A stretch of DNA of 64,000 nt from Chamaea fasciata (lineage: Eukaryota > Chordata > Aves > Passeriformes > Sylviidae). Below are positions 10,153 to 20,615 of the stretch, piece after piece (within the stretch, counting starts at the first letter, position 1; each line of letters starts with the position of its first letter). The stretch spans positions 7,904,013 to 7,968,012 of the forward strand of contig JARCOQ010000006.1 of the NCBI GenBank assembly GCA_029207755.1, given 5' to 3'. The notes under the pieces are model-generated. The model saw only the letters and a list, made by a program, of their open reading frames with translations. It was not told the origin of the DNA and searched no databases. The position numbers and the translations under genes were made by a program.

Positions 10153-12487
10153 GTGATAAATTGCTCTACATTTCACAGACTGCAATTTACAACGTGGGGG
10201 CAGGGAAAACCCTATAAAATACATTTATGGAGGTTGCAATGTGGCATCCATAAACAAATGATGAAAAAAATAATAGCTGTGCAAAAAGGCTCATTATCAG
10301 AGGAACGAGCCAAATCATCTAATGAGTTTGTGGTCTGGGAGCACGTGTCTGGAGGAGGAGAATGTGGTGACTGTGTGTCCCCTGGAGCTGACACTGGGGG
10401 GATTCTCCTCACTGGTGTGTGCATGGTAGGTCTCTAGCACTGGCAGAACAGGGGCTACACACTTGGCAGGGACTGACTCGCTCACAGACCTGTGCTGGCG
10501 GGGTTTGGTGTAACCCAGATGTAGCAGCAGCACAAACCCATCGCTGTCCTCTAAGAAAAAGACTCCAAATCAACTCCTGGCCTTGCACTGGCCCTCCTGA
10601 AGACTGCAGCTGGAATCAGGCTCCACCTCTATGGTCCTGTGGGGATAGAGAGCTGGTGCCATTAGTGATCTACCAAACCGTGTCCATCTCCTTTCCCCAC
10701 AGGAGCCACAGTCACTCGTGTACTGAAGAAGAACTCCAGCCCTTGGAGCTGCAATTCTCCCAAGTGCCACATCAGAAGAAGGGCCAGCAGCAGCCTCCCT
10801 CTAAAGCAGGACTCCAAGCCAGGCTCCTCTTCCAGTCCTGTCCCTTTGGTTGAGAGTCCCAGATTGCTTCATGGCATCTGAGCATCTATCCTCTGGGTCT
10901 GGACTGCCAGGCTTGGCTTCTTGCCTCAATGAATTCCTTCTTCCTGCCACATTCCTTCTTCAGCTGACATCTTTGTCCTTTTCTTTGAAGGGAAATCATG
11001 GATAAGAATGAAAAAGACCGATCTCCTCCCCATTTGGAGATGCTGTCAGAGCCTTCTGCTGCTGTCTGTGTGGCTGCTGCTGCCTCAGCCCTGCTCTCTG
11101 TGCTGCAGTAGTGAGCCTCAGTTTCTGGTTAATCAGTACAGGCAGTGTCTGCCAGATGAGGAAAGAGAGGGAAAACCTTGGCTGCTGGGACAGACAGTGG
11201 ATGAAGTTGGCAGGGAGGGAGGAAAATCCGTAGGGACATCATCCCTGTGCACCATGGATGGAGGCAGGCAGGTTCAGAGAACATTCATGAAGGGGTGGCT
11301 TGACTCAGCAATTTCTCCATACAGCTTTTTTGCTTTTTTTTCCATTTTATCCCCTCAGGAATGATGTCGTGTTAGGACCTGCATTTCATTTTTATGCCTG
11401 CCTCAGGTGAATAGCCCCGTGGCACCTGGGGCTGTGCTGACATGTCCCTTTTCAGTGTCCTCTTCATGGGGACAGTGGTGACTGACCTCTTTTGCTGTGT
11501 CCTGGCAGCAGCCTGAGCTGGAAGACCCCTGCCTCCTGTCAGCCAATGTTCTCTGGTCATGAGCCTCCTGGAAGCACAAGTGTGCCTCCCACATTTTCAT
11601 GGCCTGGACCTCTGGCTGTTCCTCCAGGCAATTCAGGCCCCCTCTCTTTGCACGATGGGGAGAGAGATTAGGAAAAAACTGCAGAGTTCCCAGGCCCACA
11701 GTGTCCATGGAGACTAAGGTCCTAAGGGCTGGATGTCACTCATCAAATGTTAAAAGGGGAATATAATTGTTCAGAACTCTCTTGGTAACTGGGCAAAAAT
11801 TTTTCCATTCACAGAAATGGACAACTCATGAGGGAATTCACCCCATTTGGAACCCAAGTCGTTTTCTGTAGGTATCCTCTCCTCCTCAGGCTATTGTGAT
11901 TAGCTATAACATATCTGTGGTCCTGATTTGCTGGTGCTTAAATGAGGACTATGGATCAGTATTAGAAATTTTGGAGATGTGACCAACTGATTTTTTGATC
12001 AATGAACAAAAATAAAACCTCCTTGTGTTCTGTTGGGCTCAACATTCTTTTATTTTCCTTAGGAAAGAAATGCAATTTGTATTAAAGAAAGGAGAAATGC
12101 TTATTGAATGAAATTTGGCTAAGGTAATTATTATCTAGCCAGACCTGCTGAGCAAATGGCAGGTGAGATAAACGTAATCTCAATAGCAAAGTTCAGAATA
12201 CTTGTACGTCCCCAATAGAATATGCCATCTTTTAACATATGATATAATTTTAACTTTCCAGGGCCAAGAAAATGCACTCTATTTGTATTAACATGAGGCC
12301 ATGTGAATTGATAGTTTGATTAAAGTAAACCCATACCCTAAAATATGAATCTGGTTTGTATAAAGAGAAAAGGCATGGATCATTCTCAAAAATTATTGAG
12401 GAAGCTACATCTTGAGGGAACCCCGCAGGTACTTCTGTCTTTAAGTTGCTTCAAAAATAAAGCAGAGGCTCTTAGAAGCTTGTCAGG

Positions 12488-12512
12488 AAAAAACAAACAA
12501 ACAAACAAAAAA
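12488..12512. repeat. (AAAC)n simple repeat
   Basis: An A-rich tract with CAAA/AAAC units about four bases apart. Confidence 0.7.
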
Positions 12513-15500
12513 AGACTGAACTGTCTTATTTTTGCTTTTTGCACCTGAATTAGAGATAGGAACATGCAGAACTTCTCAGGCAAGAATATCACCAGCGGAT
12601 CAGCCATGGTTTTGTCCAGATTTTAACCCCCAACTTTTCTGTCTTCCTGGGCACTCATCCTGGGTCTCCAAGACCCAGCTCTTGAAGGAGAGGTGTTCAA
12701 CCCAAATCTCCTAAAATGCAATTTGTGGCTGGTGCCTCATGTTATAACATCTTCCATAATCAAGAAGAGTTTGGCTCTGTCTCCTCTGTAGCTGCCTGTG
12801 GAGCAGTTGCATCCCCTTTTATGACATCCCCTCAACCCTTCCCTGGGATTCCCGAACTCAGCTCTCACTTTCACTCAGTGTCTGGGAAGGCACCCTCCTA
12901 CCTCACTTCTTCTTGATGAGTTGGACATTATGTCCTGATTTTGAGGTTTAAGGCTCTTACAGAAATAAATATCTCTCTGGCTCCTCCAGTTCAAACTGAA
13001 ACTCTTAAGTTCTGAACTACAAAAATTACTTTACAGCCAAAGCAGTGTATGGGGAGAGGCACTTTCCTGTAGCCCAGGGGAGGGTCCCTGGCAGCCTTGT
13101 GGAGGTCTGGGAATGTCTTCATGGGTCTCTCCTCTGTCACCTCACTTGCTTCTCTTATCTCTCCCACCAGGGATTCATTCCCCAGACTTCAGTGAGCCCA
13201 GCACCTCGGCGCTTTGGGAAGCCAGGGCTGGGCTCTACACTAGGATTTTCTTGGCCTAAATGTGAAAACCTACAAGCCAGGACCTTTGATGATTCAGTCC
13301 TGGAGTTTTCTAGTGCAGGTCCAGTTGAACATCCTAAAACCCCTAGCCATTTTTAAAAAAAGTATGGTCACAAGCTTGCCAGTCACAGATCCTCAGGTGG
13401 GTTCCCTTCTGTCTCAACCTATAGTATTGTTGGGTAATTTTATTTCTGCTGCCCTTTAACCAGGAAACTTGGTCTGCTGCCAGGTTTTCACATCTCTGAT
13501 ATGATTATTTTGAACCTTGAGGAACAAAGATTTCTTCATCAGGCCACATGGCTGTATTGCTTTGAAATGTTGGATGGGATGGAGAAGATGCTGCTGCTGC
13601 CCTGAGCTCTCCATCCCTCTTGGTTTTTGTGCTGTGTTACCAAGACAGCACTGAGATTAAATATAGCACCTTTCCCAGATTTTTCTCTTTTTAAATTGGC
13701 CTTGGCAGTCTGCTGAGATTACAGCCTCCAAGCTGTAACTTCCAAGCTGCAGATGTGCAAGTGCCATTTCATATAGGTTTAGATTAGATATGTCATTATC
13801 AGAGCCCTGATTAGAATGCCAAAAGCAGTAGCTTGTGCAGAGAGCTGCTGCTTGATAAAGTTTTCCATTGATGCTGATAGTCAGAGAAGGGCAGCCCTCA
13901 GCCCTTGTCATCTTATTGCAAAGGTACCAAAGGGAGCAAAGGGTTCATATTGCTTCTTCAAGGTCAAGGCAGCTCTATCACTGGTAGCACGAGAGTCTTA
14001 GCTCTGCTTATCAATGATCACCTAGGGAGCAGAGCTTTTAGAAGAGTTGGACTTTGCTGCTGGGATCTTGCATTAGAGTAGGAATAAAGCTGCTGGCTCT
14101 GCCACCCACTTCCCATTCTCTTGCCTCCAACATCTGTGGTGTAGCACTGTGGCCTCTCTCCAGGCACAGGGACCCCTCCATTTATGCCTTAAGAGGATTT
14201 GTATTGTCCTTGCAGCTTGGCCTTTGGTGGGATGAGGCTGCCCTCCACCCACAGCCAAGCTCGTGGAGTCAGGGTAAAGGACTGAAAATGGTGCTTAATG
14301 CTTATGGAGCTAGTTTGTGCCAGGGCAAGAAAAGAAAATGTTGGGAAAGAAATAGAGTCATTAGCAGTCAATGTTCTTGAGTGAGGAAGGTCTGGAAGAG
14401 ACCCCCCAAAGCAGAGCCAGTGAAGATTTAACCAATGGTGTATCTGACCCCACCACACATCTGCAGTGCAAATGTCTCCCTCTGATCCAGGCACATGAAG
14501 AGCCCCTGAGACACAGTGGGGAAAAGGAAACCTTCATCTGAGCAAGTGCAGGAGACTGGCGTGTTGACATGGAAAGAGCAGCAGTCTCCAAGTGCCCACA
14601 GGTGAACTCCAGTCCTGGAGGGACACCTGGCTGTCACTGTGGGCCAGTACTCACCTGTCCAGCTGTGCTCATCTTCATCCTGATTTATCAAGCACAGTGG
14701 CTCACTCAGCACTCCTCACAGAGGGTTGCAGCTGATTAGCCAAGGAGAGCATCTTGGGGCCAGACAAGCATGGGGAGTAGCCTGTTCCTGTCTCTCCCTG
14801 AGACAAATATATAACCACAATCTCTATATAAAATGAAGCAAAGTCCAAGCAATAACCCCCAAGATTTTTCCTAGCAGACAGTGCTCCTTGGCTGGGGAAA
14901 GCAATAAGCCAAGAGTGAGGCACCAGCCAGAGGGTCAGTGCTGAGGCAGGACACACATGCCAGGAGGGCAGAGAATTGCATGGAGTCTGACAGCAACTGA
15001 GTTTTCACCAGGTTCAGGACCACAGAGGTGCTCCATGGGGAACAACCACAGTACCAGCATAACCAGAGCTGTGGACAAAGCCCAGGATTGCCACTCTCCA
15101 TGTTCCACTTGGTCCTGTTGTGTTTTTACAGTAAAAATGCCTCCCTGAGTACAGGTGTCCTCATTTAACACATTATGGAGCCTGACTTTCCCAAACTCAC
15201 CAGGAGAAGGTGATAAAGCATCTTCCTTGTCCACTCCCTAACTGGGGATTGTAGAGTCCATATGCTATGGGATTCCAGATTCTGATAAAAAAATGTGGCT
15301 CAGGGGTACAATGTAAACTTCAGCATAGTAGAACCAGATTGCACAAACTTCTCCAGGTAACAGTTTCCCCAATATCCCACTAGGGATGCCAGGACTGCAC
15401 AATTCCTTGAGCTCCCTTTCTGCTCTGTGTTTATGAGTGGGTCCTGCACTTTGGCCTATAAGACCCAAACAGCAATAGAGACGTCTTTGACCTGGTTGTG

Positions 15501-16689
15501 AAACACCTTGTTCTGAGAAAAGAGCATTGCACCCAGGTGTGGTGAAAGGGCCGATGTGCTGGCAGCTCCTTGCCCTGCAAAATCACCAGAGGTGGAAAAG
15601 TCTGTATAAGCACATTTGCAGGTGAGAGGAGGTTCAGGATCCATGTGGAAGTTCTGCCTCACGTCAGCTGAGATACTGGCAATTTAGATTAGATTTAGAA
15701 AGTGAGGGGAAAAGCCACCTTTGCCATAACAAAGATGCAGCTTTGTATATTTTCATTTATTTACAGTCATACATTTCTGTCTTATATCACCTTGACATGA
15801 GGCTCAAAGAAATAATTCTGCATGCATGTTTGCCTGCACAGCTGCGGACATTCTGCAAACTTCCTTAGCCCCTTTCCTGGTATAGATTCTGAGCCTGACT
15901 AAGGTGTGGATCTACCTCTGAGAAGGCAGAACTGAAATACTTTGATTTCTGGCCAGAGCCTTGTAGTTTTTACCTGGAACCTCCCTGTTTTCTCTGTGAA
16001 TGTTCACACTTCTGTACATGAGAGGGCAGGGGACACAACTTCAACAACCCCGCAGTGATAAGCTCCTATAATTATAATTTTTCTCAGCCACGGGGAGGTA
16101 CTCTGTGCAGAGTAGTAAATGGCATTGCAAAATCCCAAATATCCTGGTCACCGCTTTTCTAGGCCTGCCTGGTGTTGTCTGGGTCACTTACATGTCTGAA
16201 AGCTTTTGTTTGTGTGTGGTTTTCAGACCCCAGACAGCTTGTGGACAGAGAGAGGACGGGGAGATACAGGGACATTTTTGTGCTGCTCAGGGTTATGTGA
16301 TACTTTTAAAATTAAATTTGGATCTCTCTCTTGATGAGAGTTAGGGTCCTCTCTGTGTGCCTATTTCTGAGCGTCTCACTGGGGACAGGAGAGATCTTGC
16401 TGAAAAGAAGGTGATAAAATCCCAGGATGGGATTCTTTGGGGAGAAGATGAGTGAACATGAGGAACCTCTTTCCCACCCCAATGTGCTCCTGCATCAGCT
16501 TTGTATCCAACCTACCTACCACGGATCACCGACCGTGCTTCCTTTTCTTCAGCTCCAAAACTTTGGAGAGGTGTTTCCCGGCTTTTGTTGAGTGGAGTGT
16601 GGAGGGAGCCGTGGGAGGGTGGAAAAAGCTGCATGGGACAAGGGAAAGAGAAATGCATCGCCTCCAGGATGCCTGGACACAAAGCACTG

Positions 16690-16703
16690 CCGCCATCTAG
16701 TGA
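16690..16703 (-). promoter_or_regulatory. CTCF-like core motif, minus orientation
   Basis: CCGCCATCTAGTGA matches the reverse complement of the CTCF core (CCASYAGRKGGCAS) at 12 of 14 positions. It lies in a locally GC-rich stretch between FABP1 and THNSL2. Binding is not shown by sequence alone. Confidence 0.4.
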
Positions 16704-17068
16704 TCTGGGATTTACCGGTGGCTCCGACAGAGCCGCTGGTCCACGGCGCTCCTGGGATGCTCTGCCGGGGACCCCGACCCAGCGTGCCTCTTGTGCTTGG
16801 GACATGCAGAGGGGCCCACTTTGCTGGAGAGGATGAAAAAGCTGCTCAGCAAACACGAAGCTGAGAGTTTTGCTGTGCTTGTCTTTGAGTGCTGCAACGC
16901 TCGAGGCTGAGACATGAAATTTTAAGGGGATTTGCGCAGGAAAAAAATTTGAATTTTTCCTGTTATACATGTCTTTCAGCTTCCTCAGTCCTCACCACGC
17001 TTTGGGATGCCTTTGGAAGGTGGAGAGGCTGAGGAAATTCCACCTGGAGGGATGAAAAATAATGCATT

Positions 17069-17092
17069 AAAAAAAAAAAAAAAAAAAAAAAA
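17069..17092. repeat. Poly(A) run, 24 bases
   Basis: An uninterrupted run of 24 A. No recognisable retroposon body precedes it, so it is called only as a simple repeat. Confidence 0.85.
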
Positions 17093-17337
17093 GTAAAGTC
17101 TGATAGTGCCTTAGCTGGGGTTTACAAATACAGGTCCAGAGACCACGAACTGCTCAGTAGCGGGCAGAGTGGAATTGCAAATCCCAGCAGGAATATGAAG
17201 GCACTGAGTAAAACCATGTTAATTAGAGGCTATTACATTTTCCAGCCCTTCATCTGCTGCTGCAGTGGTTGAGTCCTGACAGGCAGCATGGGCACACTCC
17301 TCCCCTCCTTTTCTTAAAAATTCAAAATAATATTAAA

Positions 17338-17475
17338 GAATCATAGAGTGAATCATGGAATCACAGAATGGTTTGGGTTGGAAGGGACCTAAAAGATAAA
17401 CTGGTTCCAACTCCCCTGCCATGGGCAGGGACACCTTTCACTAGACCAGGTTGCTCAGAGCTCCACCCAAAACGA
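17338..17475 (-). mobile_element. CR1 LINE 3' fragment
   Basis: The stretch begins with imperfect copies of the CR1 3' octamer in reverse complement (AATCATGGAATCACAGAATG). It continues with TTGGAAGGGACCT and the typical CTGCCATGGGCAGGGACACC and AGACCAGGTTGCTCAGAG. It is a 5'-truncated CR1 tail in minus orientation and non-coding. Confidence 0.9.
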
Positions 17476-19620
17476 AATGCTACTCTAAACTTAAGTGCAT
17501 GGAAATCATAGGGCTGAGCACAGGAAAACCTCTCCAAGTAAATGGCACTGTCATCCTATTTTGTGTCCCAGGCTGTGTTCTGTGCTTACATGTGACTGCC
17601 ACATCAGCAGTCCCTGCACCCCAGCATTAACCACTGACCTTGTTAATGAGGGTTATCACTGCTGATAGAACCAGGGCAGAGCTGTGGCAACAGCCTCTTT
17701 GCAGATGCAGAGCAGTAGGTATCTTGGTGTAATTAATTTTTTTTTTCAGGGCTCCTGCATCCCAGAGGGATGTAATGCTGAAGGAATCATCAATCTCATT
17801 GTAAGCTCTTCACTTGGAAAAAAAAATTGGATGCATTAATGAAGTCATTTCACACACACACAGACAGAGCTAAAACACACATTAAAAGAATTAGATATAT
17901 GGTAAGTGAATTCCCAGAGGCATAAGGTCCCATGCTGGTGAGAATAGGTGAGATCTCATTGAAGTGTGCTGGGTGACACTTGCAAAGATGTACACTGGTG
18001 ATACTAAATACTTGCATCAGTAATAAAAACTATCAGCTTGTGCAGTTCTTCCTATGGATTTGATCCTGTCCTTGTTCTAGCCTGAATTTGAGCTGAGCCC
18101 CAAGCGTGCTCTGCCTCCTCATGGGCAAGGAGGGAAAATCCTGAATTCATCTTGGCACACCATCATGGGAAAGGGAAGAGGTTAGAACAGAGGAGGCAAA
18201 TCACATATCCTGCAGCTTTTGTTAGTTCCTTTATTTATAATATTCCACTGTTTTGTCCAGAGATACTATTTGCATTTTTTTGTGTGTGTCAGCTACCACT
18301 GGAGCATGTTGGGGACCTGAGACTGTTTTGGAATATCAGCCACTCCCCTCAGCATCCAAGAAAACCTGGGAGCTTCCAGTGACTCCAGGGATGGTGATGG
18401 GGAGGTTTCACCATCGATTTAAGCCTGACCAACCCCTGAAGAACAAGGTCCAGCCTTGCTCTTTTATCCAGAACAGAACCTTCTGGAAAGATCTGGATGG
18501 GGACAGACCTCCATTACAGGGTGAGCACCCCACTACATGCCAGCGGGCCAAGAGGATCTGGTGACTACAGGTACAGGGAGGACTGTGGGGCCACAGGGGG
18601 TTTGGGTGGCTCAGGCTTCATCTTTGCAATGTCATGCAGAATACTGAGCACAGAGATGGTGGGGAGATGCAGGCTGGTTGGTAATACAATTTATATAATT
18701 ATAGATAAGTAGATCCCTTCCTAGCTGATTTCCTAGAGGTGTGTTCTACTCTGGCCCACTGTATGAGCTCAATATATTATTAAAAAGCTTCTGTTTGCTT
18801 CCAGCTCTGCTACAGCTGCCCTGTTCAACCTTGAGCAACACCATCACAGGCAGCTCTGTCCAGAGCCTGAAATTTACCTACTGCCTCTACCCGAAGAGCC
18901 TGAAGAAAGAGTCTTTGGGGTGTTTGGTGTAGAAAATTTGTTCTCCACATCAGTGCCCAGGGCAGTGACTGGACCACTCTCTACCAGAGATTTTTCTCAT
19001 TGCATCAGTTAGAACCATAAGAATAATGAGAGAGAGAGGCAATGTATTTAGGGTCAGACTCCAGTGCTTTGCCTGGTGATGTGTCTCTGGCTGCAGACGT
19101 GGGCTCCGTGGCTCATAGCAGGCTGTTATCAGCCATCCTTTGTACCTCTGCTCCTGCCTGCCTGGGCTAAAGGCCTTCTGCTTTCTCCAGCACTGAGCTG
19201 TGTCCTGGGTTTGTACAGCCACCGGTCCTGTGCTGACCCTGCCCTTCAAAAAACTCTGCTTATGTTAAAATAAAAAGCAGCAAAAGAATGCACAGCCCTT
19301 CCCTGCCAAGAACTGGATTTTTGCACAACCCCTCCCTTGTCTCCTCTCTCCTGCGCCTGACTTTCCCCGTTGATGTGACAGGGCTGTTGAGAGGCTGAGC
19401 CGAGCTGAAGACTGTCTGTGCTTGCAAGGGACTTCTGGGGTTTCCTGACCCAAACCCTTCTTTAAGCAGCTTCAACCTCAAATTTAAATCCAAATTCACG
19501 GTTTAATCGGGTGTCTCCAGCTTTCCACAGTCGAAATCGCGGTGCCTCCAGGGTTACGACCACAAGGTCTTCATGCCCTGTGCCTGATCACTCTCAGGTT
19601 AAAAGCTCTCTCCTAATATT
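17476..19620. other. Spacer before the THNSL2 CpG island
   Basis: Nothing gene-like was recognised. There is a short CA-rich tract near 17852-17862. Composition rises in GC after 19.6 kb, where the island begins. Confidence 0.5.
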
Positions 19621-19629
19621 TAACCAGAT

Positions 19630-20020
19630 TTCCCCCTAGCTGCAGCTGGCACCTGCCGCCCCTTGTCCCGACTCTTGGCACCGGCAGGAGCAGCTGAGTT
19701 CCATCTCTCCCACGCACTCCCATTCCCAGGCTTGCTGCCGGCTGCGCCGCGGCACCGGGAACAGCGGCGGCTGGCGGCGGGGACAAGTTTTCCGTGAGCA
19801 CAAGTGCAAAGGGCGGCCGGGCTGGAATCGGCGGCCGCAGTTTGCTTGTGCGCTTCCCTGCGTTGTGGAGCCGCGCTGAGGGGCCTCAGCGTGGGCCCGA
19901 GGGCCTGAGGTGGGCACGGCCGAGGCGTCCCAGGGCAGGGGGAGACAAGGCCCCGCGCCGGCGGCCGCTCGGTGGGATTTGCGCCAGTCCGGGGGATTTA
20001 GCTCAGCCCTTCCTACACTG
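19630..20020. promoter_or_regulatory. CpG island, probable THNSL2 promoter
   Basis: This stretch is very rich in CpG, with runs such as GGCTGCGCCGCGGCACCGGG, GGCGGCCGCAG and CGCGCCGGCGGCCGCTCGG, against CpG-poor flanks. It ends about 370 bp before the THNSL2 ATG, and no TATA box was seen, as is usual for housekeeping promoters. An acceptor-like CTCCCCAG at 20380-20387, just before the ATG, suggests that a non-coding first exon starts within this island (inference). It could also serve antisense transcription. Confidence 0.75.
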
Positions 20021-20392
20021 CGTCAAATTCTGTCCTTAGTTTAACCCTTTTGGACAAAATCAGCCTGCTCTAAAAGCGTAGTGATTTTTATTTTTTTTTT
20101 TAATTAAATTTAAAGCCTCAGCTTTTGCAAACAGCCCACAGCGGGACATGACGTGCTTCTGCAGCTACTTCTGCGCCGTCAGGGCTTTTCCTGAGGCGGG
20201 AAGTGTCTCCCTGGGCAGGGCGGGAGGAAAAGTGGGGCTCCAGCTTCCTGTCGGAGGAGGTGGTTTGTTCCCCGGGGAGTCCTGTCTGCCCGCAGGGAAG
20301 TTTTAGAGGGAGTTGTTTTGGCATGAGGGCCTGTTCCTGCTGTGGGGGTGCTTTGGGTTGCTGGCAGTGACTGTGGTGCCTCCCCAGCAGCC

Positions 20393-20615
20393 ATGGAGTA
20401 CGTCAGCACACGGGGAGGCACGAGGCCCGTGGACTTCGAGGGAGCCCTTTTCTCTGGCTATGCACCCGATGGGGGCCTCTTCATGCCCCAGCACATCCCC
20501 TCGCTGGACAGGGACACCCTGCGAAGGTGGAGCAGCCTCTCCTACCCTGAGCTGGTGAAGGAGCTGTGCTCCCTCTTCGTCCCAGCCAAGCTGGTCCCAC
20601 GGAACGCTCTCAATG
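20393..20615 (+). CDS. THNSL2: THNSL2 coding exon 1
   Basis: The exon holds 74 codons plus one base and ends AATG before the donor GTGAGC (phase 1). It encodes most of the Thr_synth_N domain, including [15 protein letters not shown] and APDGGLFMP. Confidence 0.93.

Larger units (their letters stand above)
10153..17337. other. FABP1-THNSL2 spacer, no gene seen
   Basis: About 7 kb without a recognisable gene. It holds short AT-rich blocks (11.75-12.4 kb), an AAAC simple repeat at 12488-12512, a CTCF-like motif at 16690-16703 and a 24-base A-run at 17069-17092. All open frames here are short and match no family I know. Confidence 0.6.

Noticed and set aside
17069..17092. Poly(A) tail of a processed retrocopy
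   Set aside because: No recognisable mRNA or SINE body and no target-site duplication could be seen upstream.
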